Of a stretch of 64,000 bases of DNA, positions 9,040 through 17,910 are shown piece after piece (position 1 is the first letter of the stretch; each line of letters begins with the position of its first letter). The position numbers and the translations under genes are program-made. The notes beneath the pieces were generated by a model that saw nothing but the letters and a program-made list of their open reading frames with translations, ran no database searches and had not been told where the DNA came from. The DNA is taken from the NCBI RefSeq assembly GCF_003751445.1, contig NZ_RJUU01000001.1, positions 5,694,001-5,758,000 on the forward strand. The letters are read 5' to 3'. The DNA is from Streptomyces sp. 840.1 (GTDB lineage: Bacteria > Actinomycetota > Actinomycetes > Streptomycetales > Streptomycetaceae).

Positions 9040-10235
9040 GGGGCATCGAATCCTTCGTGTGAATCGGCAGTGGTGTCACCTTCGGCGGCCGGTACCCCCG
9101 CACCTCGGCCGCTGAGAGTGCCACGCTGAAACGCGCCCATGGCTGCCACCCGTGCCTCTGCTGACCGGGCCGGCGGCGCTGAGTCAGACCTGCGGCCTCC
9201 GTCCGGCACGAGTGCCATGCCGCGCTTGTTCCGTCGCCGGGGCAGCCCGCCCTCTGTCGACGCGGGAGCCGAACCGCGGCTCGCGGCAGCGGCATTGACT
9301 TCTTGCGTGGAAGCGGGCGTCTTGGGCTCGGGCATCTCGGTCAACAACTCCTTCGGCACCATCACCACCGCGCGGACGCCGCCGTAGGGAGAGGTGCTGT
9401 CGATGGCGACCGTGAACCCGAACCGCGCACACAGGGCACCGATCACCGCGAAGCCGAACGCGGGAGGGTTGCCGAGCTCCGAAACGCTCACCGCCGTCCC
9501 GCTGGACAGCAGAGCGGTGGCGTTCGTCCGCTCTTCCTCGCTCATGCCGACACCGGCGTCGTCGATCACGATGCAGATGCCCCGGGGCACCGTCCGCACC
9601 TCGACCTCGACCATGGTGGACGGCTCGGAGTAGCTGGTCGCGTTGTCGAGCAGCTCGGCCACCGTCAGTGCGATCGGTTCGACGGCACGGCTGGTCACCG
9701 CGAAATCGACCCGCGAGGCTATTTCGATGCGCTGGTAGTGCCGGATACGGCCCTGCGCTCCGCGGATCACGTCATAGACCGATGCGGCCTCGCGCTGCCG
9801 GCCGAGCCACCCGCCGCACAGCACAGCAATGGACTGCGCGCGCCGGTTGAATTGCGAGTTCATGTGGTCGATGCCCAGCATGTCCCGCAACACGGCAGAG
9901 TCGCCGTACTTCTTCTGCAGCCCGGAGATGGCCCGCTGCTGCTCCGCGGCGAGGCCCTGAAGGGTCCGCATAGCCGACTTCAGTACGGTGTTTGTGGCCT
10001 CCTCCGCCTCTTCCTTGGCCTGGCGGACCACCTCGTCGTAGCCGCCGCGCAGCTCGGTGACGGTGGAACCGAGGCCGTCGGCCCTGCCCTGAGATGCGGT
10101 CAGCTCACCTTGAAGGCCCTGCTTCTGGCGATGTAGCGCCTTGATCGTTTTTCGCTGGCGAGTGATTACCGTGGCGGCGAGAGCGACGCCGACGGCAAGC
10201 GCCCAGACTGTCGGATCCTGCCAAAAATTCGTCAT
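9036..10235 (-). CDS. cvnA: Conservon sensor protein with GHKL ATPase domain
   Basis: A 399-residue membrane protein. ATG 10235 is chosen because it places the single membrane helix (residues ~8-26) at the N-terminus, as in other CvnA proteins; upstream codons to 10373 read unlike this family. A coiled-coil rich region (~30-110) leads to a histidine-kinase-like ATPase: N box ELLDNATSYS, G1 box DDAGVGMS, and a later GFAVIGALCARFGF. A clear phosphorylated histidine is not evident, so it may not be a conventional kinase. The C-terminus is a low-complexity tail. It heads the operon cvnA-B-C-D-P450, all overlapping. Two conservons in S. coelicolor affect antibiotic output and development (established), but no target can be read here. 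Confidence 0.92.
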   Translation of the reverse strand: MTNFWQDPTVWALAVGVALAATVITRQRKTIKALHRQKQGLQGELTASQGRADGLGSTVTELRGGYDEVVRQAKEEAEEATNTVLKSAMRTLQGLAAEQQRAISGLQKKYGDSAVLRDMLGIDHMNSQFNRRAQSIAVLCGGWLGRQREAASVYDVIRGAQGRIRHYQRIEIASRVDFAVTSRAVEPIALTVAELLDNATSYSEPSTMVEVEVRTVPRGICIVIDDAGVGMSEEERTNATALLSSGTAVSVSELGNPPAFGFAVIGALCARFGFTVAIDSTSPYGGVRAVVMVPKELLTEMPEPKTPASTQEVNAAAASRGSAPASTEGGLPRRRNKRGMALVPDGGRRSDSAPPARSAEARVAAMGAFQRGTLSGRGAGVPAAEGDTTADSHEGFDAP

Positions 10236-10774
10236 GTGACTCTCTATTGAGCGGCTGGATTCCAGCTGTCGAAATCTGTCCAAGCGGACCCTCGGCTGTG
10301 GGCAGACGTCACCGCCCGGAGAGCCCCCCTGGCTGTAGCCATGCCAAGGTGAAAGCTCACGTGGCATGTGCACGCGAGCGTATCACCGGACGATCATGAG
10401 ACTTTGTCAAGTACGCCACTTCGGAGACCCGTTGGCGAGTAATGCATGTTCATGTCAGTGAGGGAGGTGTGGCCGCGAGGTGGAGGCCCGCAGTCGTGGA
10501 GCGTGCACCACGCCGCTCAGCCGCGGGCGGTTGACCGGGCGGGGCAGGCACACGCGCAACGCAGGACGAGCCGGATGACGAGGTCGGCGCCGCCCGGCGG
10601 TGCCTCGGCGATCTCCCTGTCGTCGTTGCCGTCCGCGATCCAGGTCCCGGCGGACAGTGCGGCGCAGCGGACCGAATCGTGGAGGGCGTCCGGGGGCGAG
10701 TGCCGCGTACGCGCCCACGAACTCGGTACGCGTCTTGCGCCGGTTGTCACGATTCACCCGTGGCACAGCGAAAA
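10236..10774. other. Intergenic region upstream of the conservon
   Basis: No gene is supported. Short readings on both strands look like Arg/Pro-rich translation of GC-rich DNA. The first 200 nt should carry the conservon promoter. Two overlapping copies of CATG and an AT-richer patch occur near 10375-10455, but I could not assign boxes. Confidence 0.35.
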
Positions 10775-10813
10775 GGGCGTGGAGTACGGGACCGTAATCC
10801 GTACTCCACGCCC
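10775..10813. terminator. Hairpin terminator
   Basis: Perfect 15-bp stem, GGGCGTGGAGTACGG at 10775-10789 with its complement at 10799-10813, and a 9-nt loop. It lies between the conservon promoter region and the 3' end of katA, so it may insulate the two. Confidence 0.8.
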
Positions 10814-11012
10814 TGGTTCAGGGAGTGACAGGGGCCGCGGCGGGCGTGTGACGGGGGTGGGGGTTTCCGGCTCCTTCAGGTCAGGAGACGGGACCTCCAC
10901 CCACACCACCGCACTGGCGTCGCACAACCGCCGCGGCCTCGTCCTGCCCGCACTGCGCGCAACCCCTCATCCGGGTGGGCGCAGCGGTGCGGGCAGGGTC
11001 TTTGGGAGGCCA

Positions 11013-11074
11013 GGGCGTGTTCTGAAAGTCCCGTCTGCCCGGCGGGCGGGCGACGCTACTTTCAAAACACGTCC
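11013..11074. repeat. Imperfect inverted repeat at the 3' end of katA (terminator or MITE-like end pair)
   Basis: Arms of 23 nt at 11013-11035 and 11052-11074 match at 19 positions. Their outer ends read GGGCGTGTTCTGAAAGT and, on the other strand, GGACGTGTTTTGAAAGT. The outer edge abuts CTAG, which also gives katA its TAG stop. It could be the katA terminator. The AT-rich, transposon-end-like arms also suggest a small mobile repeat. Confidence 0.6.
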
Positions 11075-12531
11075 TAGTCCTCGCGCAGGGCGCGGACGGC
11101 CTCCTCCACGCGCTTGCCGTACTCGGCGTCCGCGGCGTGGAAGTGGGCGAGGTTCTTCTCGATCACGTCGTCCCGGGTGACCTGGGACAGGCCGCCCGCG
11201 ATGTTGGCGATCAGCCGCCCCTTCTCGTCGTCCGACATCAGGCGGTACAGCTCGCCGGCCTGGAAGAAGTCGTCGTCCTTGTTGTGGGCGGGCGCCTCGT
11301 GGGTGCCGGTCCAGCCCTGGACGGCCAGCGGGGCGGAGAGCGCCGAGTCCGTCTGGGCCGGGCCCGCGTACGAGTTGGGCTCGTAGTTCTTGTCGTGGCG
11401 GGCGCCGTACCGGGTGGCGTGCAGTCCGTCGCGGCCGTAGTTGTCGACGACGGCGGTGCGCGGGGCGTTCACCGGCAGCTGGGTGTGGTTGATGCCCAGG
11501 CGGTAGCGGTGCGCGTCCGCGTAGGCGAACAGCCGGCCCTGGAGCATCTTGTCCGGGGAGGGGCCGATGCCGGGGACGAAGTTGTTCGGGGAGAAGGCGG
11601 CCTGCTCGACCTCGGCGAAGACGTTGTCCGGGTTGCGGTCCAGCACGAGCCGGCCCACCCGCTGGAGCGGGTAGTCGCTGTGCCGCCACACCTTGGTCAC
11701 GTCGAACGGGTTGAAGCGGTAGTCCGCGGCGTCGGCGGCCGGCATCACCTGCACGTGCAGGGTCCAGGACGGGTTCATGCCGCGCTCGATGGCCTGCAGC
11801 AGGTCCGTCTGGTGCGAGGAGGCGTCCTTGCCGACGAGCTCGGCGGCCTGGTCGGCGGAGAGCGAACGCACGCCCTGGTTGGTCTTGAAGTGGTACTTGA
11901 CGAAGAAGGCCTCGCCCGCGGCGTTCGTCCACTGGTAGGTGTGCGAGCCGAAGCCGTTCATGTGGCGGTACGAGGCGGGGATGCCCCGGTCGCCCATCAG
12001 CCAGGTGACCTGGTGCGTGGCCTCGGGGGAGTTGCCCCAGAAGTCCCATACGTTGTCCGGCTCCTGACGGCCCGTGAACGGGTCGCGCTTCTGGGAGTGG
12101 ATGAAGTCGGGGAACTTGATGGGGTCCTTGATGAAGAACACCGGGGTGTTGTTGCCGACCAGGTCGTAATTGCCCTCGTCCGTGTAGAACTTGAGGGCGA
12201 AGCCGCGCGGGTCGCGTACCGCGTCCGCGCCGCCGAGCGAGTCGGCGACCGTCGAGAACCGGATGAAGGTCTCGGTGCGGCGGCCCACCTCGGAGAGGAA
12301 GTCGGCGCGGGTGAAGCCGGTGACGTCGTCGGTGACCTCGAAGTAGCCGTACGCACCGGAGCCCCGGGCGTGCACCACGCGCTCCGGGATGCGCTCCCGG
12401 TTGAAGCGGGCGAGCTTCTCCAGGAGGTGACCGTCCTGGAGGAGGATCGGGCCACCGACGCCGGCGGTGGCGGAGTTCTGGTTGTCGGCGACCGGGGCGC
12501 CTGACTCGGTCGTAAGCACACGCTGCGTCAT
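11074..12531 (-). CDS. katA: Monofunctional heme catalase
   Basis: A 485-residue clade-3-sized catalase that turns hydrogen peroxide into water and oxygen in the cytoplasm. The distal histidine is in [12 protein letters not shown] and the asparagine in GNNTPVFF. The proximal heme tyrosine is in [17 protein letters not shown] 12531 is preceded by GGAAGG. The gene sits next to glxR-hyi, and its promoter carries the same palindrome as the urate operon. A role in removing uricase-derived peroxide is therefore a good inference. Confidence 0.96.
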   Translation of the reverse strand: MTQRVLTTESGAPVADNQNSATAGVGGPILLQDGHLLEKLARFNRERIPERVVHARGSGAYGYFEVTDDVTGFTRADFLSEVGRRTETFIRFSTVADSLGGADAVRDPRGFALKFYTDEGNYDLVGNNTPVFFIKDPIKFPDFIHSQKRDPFTGRQEPDNVWDFWGNSPEATHQVTWLMGDRGIPASYRHMNGFGSHTYQWTNAAGEAFFVKYHFKTNQGVRSLSADQAAELVGKDASSHQTDLLQAIERGMNPSWTLHVQVMPAADAADYRFNPFDVTKVWRHSDYPLQRVGRLVLDRNPDNVFAEVEQAAFSPNNFVPGIGPSPDKMLQGRLFAYADAHRYRLGINHTQLPVNAPRTAVVDNYGRDGLHATRYGARHDKNYEPNSYAGPAQTDSALSAPLAVQGWTGTHEAPAHNKDDDFFQAGELYRLMSDDEKGRLIANIAGGLSQVTRDDVIEKNLAHFHAADAEYGKRVEEAVRALRED

Positions 12532-12616
12532 GGTGTCGGGGCGACCTTCCGTACGGGAGCTGCTGAACTGCGACGTCCTGGGGCTCCAGGAGCGTAAGTA
12601 CGCACCGAACCTGACG

Positions 12617-12632
12617 TCAACAGTTTGTTGAA
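12617..12632. promoter_or_regulatory. Operator upstream of katA
   Basis: TCAACAGTTTGTTGAA lies 86 nt upstream of the katA start. Read on the katA strand, the surrounding 22 nt (12614-12635) match the element before uraD (24238-24259) at 21 of 22 positions. A regulator shared with the urate operon is likely. Confidence 0.75.
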
Positions 12633-12748
12633 ATTCATGGTGGAGGGGTGTTCCGGACGGCGCCGGCGCCTGGGCGCGACAGGACAGGTGTCAGCGCCGA
12701 CGCCGCCCGGAAGTCTGTGGGCCGGGGCGTGGACACCCGGCGGGCTGG

Positions 12749-12780
12749 TGCGGTCATGCGGTCATGCGGTCATGCGGTGG
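12749..12780. repeat. 8-bp tandem repeat
   Basis: The unit TGCGGTCA occurs three times and then decays (TGCGGTGG). It lies in the 185-nt gap between the katA promoter and the end of glxR. No function is evident. Confidence 0.7.
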
Positions 12781-12817
12781 TGCCGGCCGGGCCCGCGCGG
12801 GGCCCGGCCGTGGTGGG

Positions 12818-13717
12818 TCAGTCCTGGACGGGCTGGCCGGAGAGGCGCTCGACCGAGCGCAGCAGCGCGGAGTGGTCCAGGCCGCCGTCACCCTGCGCGC
12901 GCAGCGAGGCGACGAGCTGGGCGACGACTCCGCCGACGGGCAGCGCGGCACCGACGTTGCGGGCGGCGTCCGTGACGATGCCCATGTCCTTGTGGTGCAG
13001 GTCGATCCGGAAGCCGGGAGCGAAGTCGCGGTTCAGGAAGTTGGCCTTCTTGCGGGTCAGCACGGTCGAGCCGGCCAGCCCGCCGTTGAGGACGTCGAGC
13101 GCCGCGGCGAGGTCGACCCCGGACTTCTCCAGGAAGACGACGGCCTCGGCGCAGGCCTGGATGTTGACCGCGACGATCAGCTGGTTGGCCGCCTTCACCG
13201 TCTGGCCGGAGCCGTGCGGACCGCAGAGCACGATGGTCTTGCCGAGCGCGTCCAGCAGGGGCTTGGCGGCGTCGAAGTCGGCCTGCTCGCCGCCGACCAT
13301 GATCGACAGCACGGCCTCGATGGCGCCGGCCTCGCCGCCGGAGACGGGGGCGTCCAGGACCCGGATGCCCTTGTCCCGGGCGTTCTTCGCGAGGTCCACG
13401 GAGGTCTGCGGGGTGATCGAGGACATGTCGACCAGCAGCGCGCCGCGCTTCGCGTTCTCCAGGATGCCCTCGGAGCCGTACGCGATGGCCTCGACCTGCG
13501 GGGAGGCGGGCACCATCGTGATGATCACGTCGGCGTCCTTGACCGCTTCGGCGATCGAGGAGGCGCCGGTGCCGCCGGCCGCGGCCAGCCGGTCGACCTT
13601 GTCCTGCTCCAGCGTGTAACCGGTGACGTCGTAACCGGCCTTGATCAGGTTCTCGGACATGGGCGAACCCATGATGCCGAGCCCGATCCACGCAACCTTG
13701 GGGAGGTTGTTGCTCAT
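12818..13717 (-). CDS. glxR: Tartronate semialdehyde reductase (2-hydroxy-3-oxopropionate reductase)
   Basis: A 299-residue member of the beta-hydroxyacid dehydrogenase family. It reduces tartronate semialdehyde to D-glycerate with NAD(P)H. The Rossmann motif GLGIMGSPM is at 12-20. The substrate-binding DAPVSGGEAGA segment is at about 120-130. The catalytic lysine lies in GSGQTVKAANQ. The start ATG 13717 lies 61 nt after hyi, so the two are probably one transcript driven from the operator pair before hyi. Confidence 0.94.
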   Translation of the reverse strand: MSNNLPKVAWIGLGIMGSPMSENLIKAGYDVTGYTLEQDKVDRLAAAGGTGASSIAEAVKDADVIITMVPASPQVEAIAYGSEGILENAKRGALLVDMSSITPQTSVDLAKNARDKGIRVLDAPVSGGEAGAIEAVLSIMVGGEQADFDAAKPLLDALGKTIVLCGPHGSGQTVKAANQLIVAVNIQACAEAVVFLEKSGVDLAAALDVLNGGLAGSTVLTRKKANFLNRDFAPGFRIDLHHKDMGIVTDAARNVGAALPVGGVVAQLVASLRAQGDGGLDHSALLRSVERLSGQPVQD

Positions 13718-13778
13718 GAGGGTGCCTTCCGATAAGCGTGTGTACTGGGGCCGACGGGCCCCGGGGTGTCCGCCGTGC

Positions 13779-14618
13779 TCAGCGGGCGGCCCGCGCGGTG
13801 GCCGGGAGCCACTCGAACGACTCGGCGCTCGGCCGCTCGCCCGGCTTGTACTCCAGGCCGACCCAGCCGTCGTAACCGGCCTTCGTCAGCTCGTCCAGGA
13901 GCTGCTCCAGGGGGAGCGACCCGGTGCCGGGCGCGCCGCGCCCCGGGTTGTCCGCGATCTGGACGTGCCCGGTCTTGCCGGCGTAGGCGGTGATGACCTG
14001 GCTGAGGTCCTCGCCGTTCATCGACAGGTGGTACAGGTCCATCAGGAACTTCGCGTTGCCCAGGCCCGTCGCCGCGTTGATCCGGTCGACGACCTCGATC
14101 CCGGCCGGCGCGCTGACGAGCGGGTAGCTCGGCGACTCCGGCGCGTTCAGGGTCTCGATCAGCAGGACCGCCCCGACCCGGTCCGCCGCGCGGGCGGCGA
14201 GAACCAGGTTCTCCAGGGCGAGTTCGTCCTGGATGCCGGGGTCCACGCCGTCGATCCGGTTGCCGTAGAGCGCGTTGAGCGCCTTGCAGCCGACCGAGGC
14301 GGCGAAGTCGGCCGCCACCTCGATGTTGGCGCGGAAGCGGTCCGACTCCGTGCCGGGCACGGAGAGTGCGCCCCGGTCGGGGCCGGGCAGCTGTCCTGCG
14401 TAGAAGTTCAGCCCCACCAGTTGGGTGCCCGCGTCGTCGAGCGCCTTCTTGAGGGCGTCGAGCTCCGCCTGCGGAGGGGTGGGGGTCTCGATCCAGGGCC
14501 ACCACAGCTCGACCGCCGTGAAGCCCGCCGCGGCCGCTGCCGCAGGGCGCTCCAGGAGCGGGAGTTCCGTGAAGAGGATCGAAAGGTTTACATCGAAGCG
14601 CTGGTCCGGGTAGCCCAT
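13779..14618 (-). CDS. hyi: Hydroxypyruvate isomerase
   Basis: A 279-residue TIM-barrel protein of the AP-endonuclease-2/xylose-isomerase-like superfamily. It interconverts hydroxypyruvate and tartronate semialdehyde in glyoxylate use. Visible landmarks are FTELPLLERPAAAAAAGF at the start, LIETLN near the middle (metal-ligand Glu), MDLYHLSMNGED with a conserved His, and VGLEYKP at the end (second Glu). ATG 14618 has AAGGAGC 11 nt upstream, and that site nearly touches the operator at 14636. It is the first gene of hyi-glxR. Confidence 0.93.
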   Translation of the reverse strand: MGYPDQRFDVNLSILFTELPLLERPAAAAAAGFTAVELWWPWIETPTPPQAELDALKKALDDAGTQLVGLNFYAGQLPGPDRGALSVPGTESDRFRANIEVAADFAASVGCKALNALYGNRIDGVDPGIQDELALENLVLAARAADRVGAVLLIETLNAPESPSYPLVSAPAGIEVVDRINAATGLGNAKFLMDLYHLSMNGEDLSQVITAYAGKTGHVQIADNPGRGAPGTGSLPLEQLLDELTKAGYDGWVGLEYKPGERPSAESFEWLPATARAAR

Positions 14619-14635
14619 GAGGGTTTCGGCGCTCC

Positions 14636-14671
14636 TTCCGTATTGCGGAAGTTAGTTTCTGCTTAACGGAA
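14636..14671. promoter_or_regulatory. Paired 15-bp operators upstream of hyi
   Basis: On the hyi strand TTCCGTTAAGCAGAA (14657-14671) is followed by TTCCGCAATACGGAA (14636-14650), with starts 21 bp apart. This mirrors the gcl promoter in order, spacing and sequence. The proximal copy ends 17 nt before the start codon and touches the ribosome site, so a bound protein would block transcription very close to the gene. Confidence 0.75.
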
Positions 14672-14728
14672 GATTGCCCGGCGGGTGGGCGGGCTGTCAA
14701 GGGGGTGCCCGAAATTGGGGCATACGGA

Positions 14729-14767
14729 AGGCGGGGCGGAGGGCCCGTCGGCCCGTCCGCCCCGCCT
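14729..14767. terminator. Hairpin terminator after the GH16 gene
   Basis: A 12-bp stem (AGGCGGGGCGGA at 14729-14740, complement at 14756-14767) lies 20 nt beyond the GH16 stop. It would end the ABC-GH20-GH16 operon. Confidence 0.8.
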
Positions 14768-14786
14768 CCTCGCCTCCGCTACCGGG

Positions 14787-16247
14787 TCACCCGGCCGGGA
14801 CCGTGTCCTGGAAGGCGGTCCCCGCCGCGCGGTAGGCGCTCACCCGGGCGTTCACCTGTGCCGGGGTGAGGACCTGGTCCTTCACGTGCAGGACGTAGTC
14901 CACCTGCTGGTCGTACGAGCGGGGCGTCGTGCTCGTCTGCCCGGCCAGGTCGATCAGCCACTGGTTGAAGTTGATCGACATCCCGCGCTCCGGCAGATAG
15001 GCCGCCCCGTGGGTGCCGAACAGCTGCCCGTCGATGTAGTACGTGATCGCGCTGTCGTCGATGGTCACGACCAGGTCGTGCCAGCCGGCGTAGCTCTGCC
15101 GGGACTCGGTGTGCGCGTTGACCGCCTCCCAGGGGTCGGGCCGGTAGGTCTCCCACGAGGTCGTGTAGAGGATGTTGCCGCTCTCGCCCCAGCCGCCGTT
15201 GGGCAGGTACTCGAAGTCGTACTCGGCGTAGTCGTCGGCCATCGGCGCCTTGAGGTCGTTGATGGTGAAGAACGTCTGGACCAGGTGGTCGCCGTCGGGG
15301 CCCGAGACCGGCGCGTCGTTGAACTTCACCCGCGCCGCGTAGGTGCCGTTGCGGAACTTCATGGACTGGGTCAGGATCTCGGTCTGCTTCGTCGACTCGC
15401 CGCTGCCCGCCGTCGACGTCTCCAGGTTCATCACGGAGTTGCCGCTCTGGGTGGCGAACGTGACGTTCTGCGGGGCCCAGGTCGCCCCCGGCACGCCGGG
15501 ACCGCCGGAGTTCGAGCGGACACTCCAGCCGTGGGCGGCTATCTGCGGATCGGTGTGGCCGCTGTAGTCGAAGTCGTCGAAGAGCGTGGGCGCGCCGTCC
15601 GGCGGGTCGGTCGGGTCGGTCGGGTCGGTCGGGTCGGTCGGGTCCGTGGGGTCGGTCGGATCGGTGGGGCCGTTGCCCGGCGGGGCCTCGCCCCACACCT
15701 GGGCGCCGCCGAGCCGCGCCGTCACCTTCGTCCAGTCGCCGTACGCGCTCGCACCCGCGCCGAAGGAGTAGTCGTCGCTCTGCACCAGCGGCTGCCAGTT
15801 CGACCGGTAGAAGCGCAGCTGCATGTCGCCCGTGTCGGCGCCCGGTGCGAGCGATCCCGCGCCGGCGGTGAAGCCGATCTCCAGATAGCGGTCGGCGGTG
15901 GCGGTGGGCGAGGCGAGCGTGCCGAACGTCCCGGTGATGTTCGCGCAGCCCTTCACCGCCCAGGAGCAGGCGAACCGGTAGGCGTCGGCGGCCGCCTCGC
16001 CCTTGAAGTAGTAGCGGATCTTGACGTCGCTGAGCTGTACGGCCCCGCTGCCGGTGTTGCGCACCTTCAGCCAGGGCTCGCTCTGGTCGGCCGTTGCCCC
16101 GGCGGCGCCGGTGCGGTACTGCACGGCGAGCGAGCCGTCGGCGGCGCTCGCCGTCGACGGGACGGCGGCGAGCGCCGTGCAGCCGAGGGCAACGGTGGCG
16201 GCGGCTGCGGCCACCGCGCGGATTCGGCTCTTGGCGAGTGACTTCAT
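14787..16247 (-). CDS. Secreted CBM3-GH16 glycoside hydrolase
   Basis: A 486-residue exported enzyme. A Sec signal ends near residue 36 (PSTASA). Residues ~38-185 form a family 3 carbohydrate-binding module (YRTGAAGATADQSEPWLKV ... RFYRSNWQPL ... DWTKVT). A linker of about seven Thr-Asp-Pro repeats follows. The C-terminal ~270 residues are a GH16 jelly roll with the catalytic pattern ExDxE in AEYDFEY. A beta-glucanase is the safest call; keratan- or chitin/glucan-type specificities also exist in GH16. ATG 16247 is used; the upstream reading is low-complexity. It starts 40 nt after the GH20 gene and so may be the last gene of a sugar-uptake operon. Confidence 0.85.
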   Translation of the reverse strand: MKSLAKSRIRAVAAAAATVALGCTALAAVPSTASAADGSLAVQYRTGAAGATADQSEPWLKVRNTGSGAVQLSDVKIRYYFKGEAAADAYRFACSWAVKGCANITGTFGTLASPTATADRYLEIGFTAGAGSLAPGADTGDMQLRFYRSNWQPLVQSDDYSFGAGASAYGDWTKVTARLGGAQVWGEAPPGNGPTDPTDPTDPTDPTDPTDPTDPPDGAPTLFDDFDYSGHTDPQIAAHGWSVRSNSGGPGVPGATWAPQNVTFATQSGNSVMNLETSTAGSGESTKQTEILTQSMKFRNGTYAARVKFNDAPVSGPDGDHLVQTFFTINDLKAPMADDYAEYDFEYLPNGGWGESGNILYTTSWETYRPDPWEAVNAHTESRQSYAGWHDLVVTIDDSAITYYIDGQLFGTHGAAYLPERGMSINFNQWLIDLAGQTSTTPRSYDQQVDYVLHVKDQVLTPAQVNARVSAYRAAGTAFQDTVPAG

Positions 16248-16287
16248 GAACCTGTTCCTCTCCGGAACGGTCGTGGGGGAGTGGTGC

Positions 16288-17880
16288 CTACGGGGTCGGC
16301 GCTGTTCCTGGGGAGGGGGCCGCGAGCGGCCGGGGGGCGAGGGGGCGGTAGCGGACGCCGAGTGCGTCGAGCCGCGCCGTGTGCCCGCCGAGGCGGGACA
16401 GGAACCCGGGCCAGTCGCCGCCGCCACCGGACCAGGCCCGGTCGGCGAGGGCGCACAGCCGCGGATAGGTCTGGTACTCGATCCGGTCCGGCGTGCTGGC
16501 GTACTCGGTCCACAACTGGGCCTGGGTGCCCAGGAGTCTGCCGGTCTCGGCCGCGTCCCAGTCGTCCGTCAGCGGCCGGTGCCCGTGCACCGCCCGCAGG
16601 TCGACCGGCGGCCCCGGCTGCGTCGCCGGTTCGCCGGGGCCCGGGGACTGGGCGTAGTCGAGGTAGGTGGTCCGGTGGTGCGCGGCGACGACGTGGTGGC
16701 CGCGGCGGGCGGCGGCGCGGGCGTGGGCCGCGCCGCGCCAGGTCATCACCGTGAATTCGAGGGGCAGTTCGGCCCCGGTCTCCGCCCAGCCGACGGGCCG
16801 CCTGCCCTGCTCGGCCAGGAAGGACCCGATCCGGCCCATGAACCAGCCGTGCAGGGCGCGGGCGTCGGGCAGCCCCTCGGCGGCGGCCCGCTCCCGGGCG
16901 GCCGGGCTGTTCTCCCACTCGGTGGTCGGGCACTCCTCGCCGCCGATGTGGATGTACGGGGACGGGAAGACGTCCATGACCTCCTCGAGCACCGTCCGGC
17001 AGAAGTCGAAGACCTCCTCGTGGACGCCGAAGATCGTGTCGCAGACTCCCCAGCGGGTCCACACGCCCAGCCGCCGTGAGGGGTCGTTGCCCAGCTCGGG
17101 GTGGGCGGCGAGGGCCGCGCGCGCATGGCCGGGCATCTCGATCTCGGGCACCACCCGCACCCCGAGGCCCGCCGCGTAGCTCACCAGCTCCCGCAGCTCC
17201 CGCCGGGTGTACGCGCCCGAGTGCGGAATTCCGTCGTACGTCCCGGGGGCGCTGCCCGGCGGCCCGGACGCCGACTGGGTGCGGTGGCCGCCGATGCCGG
17301 TCAGCCTCGGGTACGCGGCGACGGGCATGCGCCAGCCCTGGTCGTCGGTGAGGTGGAGGTGCAGGGTGTTGAGCTTGTGCAGCGCCATCAGGTCCACGTA
17401 CCGGCGCAGGTAGGAGACTGGCTGGAAGTGCCGGGCGACATCCAGCATCGTGCCGCGCCACGGGTGCGCGGGCACGTCGCTGATCTCGACGCAGGGCAGC
17501 AGCCACTGCTCCTGCCGCTGCGCGATCTCCGACAGGGCCTCGGCGGGCAGCAGTTGGCGGATCGTCTGCACGCCGCGGAGCAGGCCGGGCAGCCGTGCCG
17601 CCCGCAGCAGCAGCGCGTCCGGGCCGATGGTGAGCCCGTAGCCCTCCTCGCCGAGCCCGCCGAGCTGCGGGTCGAGTGCCAGCACGACCCGGCCGGCTGC
17701 CGACGGGGCGAGCGGCAGCCCGGTGGCGGGGGCGAGCAGCGTGCGCAGCAGGCCGGCGGCGCTCTGAGCCCCGGGGTAGGCCCGGACGGTGGTCTCGCGG
17801 TCGAGGACGAACCGGCCGGGGCGGGGCGATACCTTGCTGGGCCGGGGGACGAGTGTGTGTTCGGGGCGTGATGCGGGCAC
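16288..17880 (-). CDS. GH20 beta-N-acetylhexosaminidase, cytoplasmic
   Basis: A 530-residue family 20 glycosidase that releases terminal GlcNAc/GalNAc by substrate-assisted catalysis. An N-terminal GH20b domain (~1-135) precedes the barrel, which starts near RGTMLDVARHFQP. HLHLTDDQGWRMP and VVPEIEMPGHA are present. The catalytic pair is written HIGGEECPT, with Glu where nearly all relatives have Asp before the acid/base Glu. There is no signal peptide, so it acts on imported oligosaccharides. The start is GTG 17880 with GGAGG 7 nt upstream. It lies 30 nt after the second permease. It is reminiscent of intracellular chitobiose hydrolysis in the Das/Ngc systems. Confidence 0.92.
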   Translation of the reverse strand: MPASRPEHTLVPRPSKVSPRPGRFVLDRETTVRAYPGAQSAAGLLRTLLAPATGLPLAPSAAGRVVLALDPQLGGLGEEGYGLTIGPDALLLRAARLPGLLRGVQTIRQLLPAEALSEIAQRQEQWLLPCVEISDVPAHPWRGTMLDVARHFQPVSYLRRYVDLMALHKLNTLHLHLTDDQGWRMPVAAYPRLTGIGGHRTQSASGPPGSAPGTYDGIPHSGAYTRRELRELVSYAAGLGVRVVPEIEMPGHARAALAAHPELGNDPSRRLGVWTRWGVCDTIFGVHEEVFDFCRTVLEEVMDVFPSPYIHIGGEECPTTEWENSPAARERAAAEGLPDARALHGWFMGRIGSFLAEQGRRPVGWAETGAELPLEFTVMTWRGAAHARAAARRGHHVVAAHHRTTYLDYAQSPGPGEPATQPGPPVDLRAVHGHRPLTDDWDAAETGRLLGTQAQLWTEYASTPDRIEYQTYPRLCALADRAWSGGGGDWPGFLSRLGGHTARLDALGVRYRPLAPRPLAAPSPGTAPTP

Positions 17881-17910
17881 GGGGTGCCTCCGGGTTCGGG
17901 TCTGGGCCGG

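Noticed and set aside
10455..10766. Possible small minus-strand genes between the conservon and katA
   Set aside because: No ribosome site, Arg-rich composition, and overlapping readings in several frames look equally random.
15600..15668. Short tandem repeat GGTCGG(T/G)C in the GH16 gene
   Set aside because: It is the coding DNA of the Thr-Asp-Pro linker between two domains, an expected feature.
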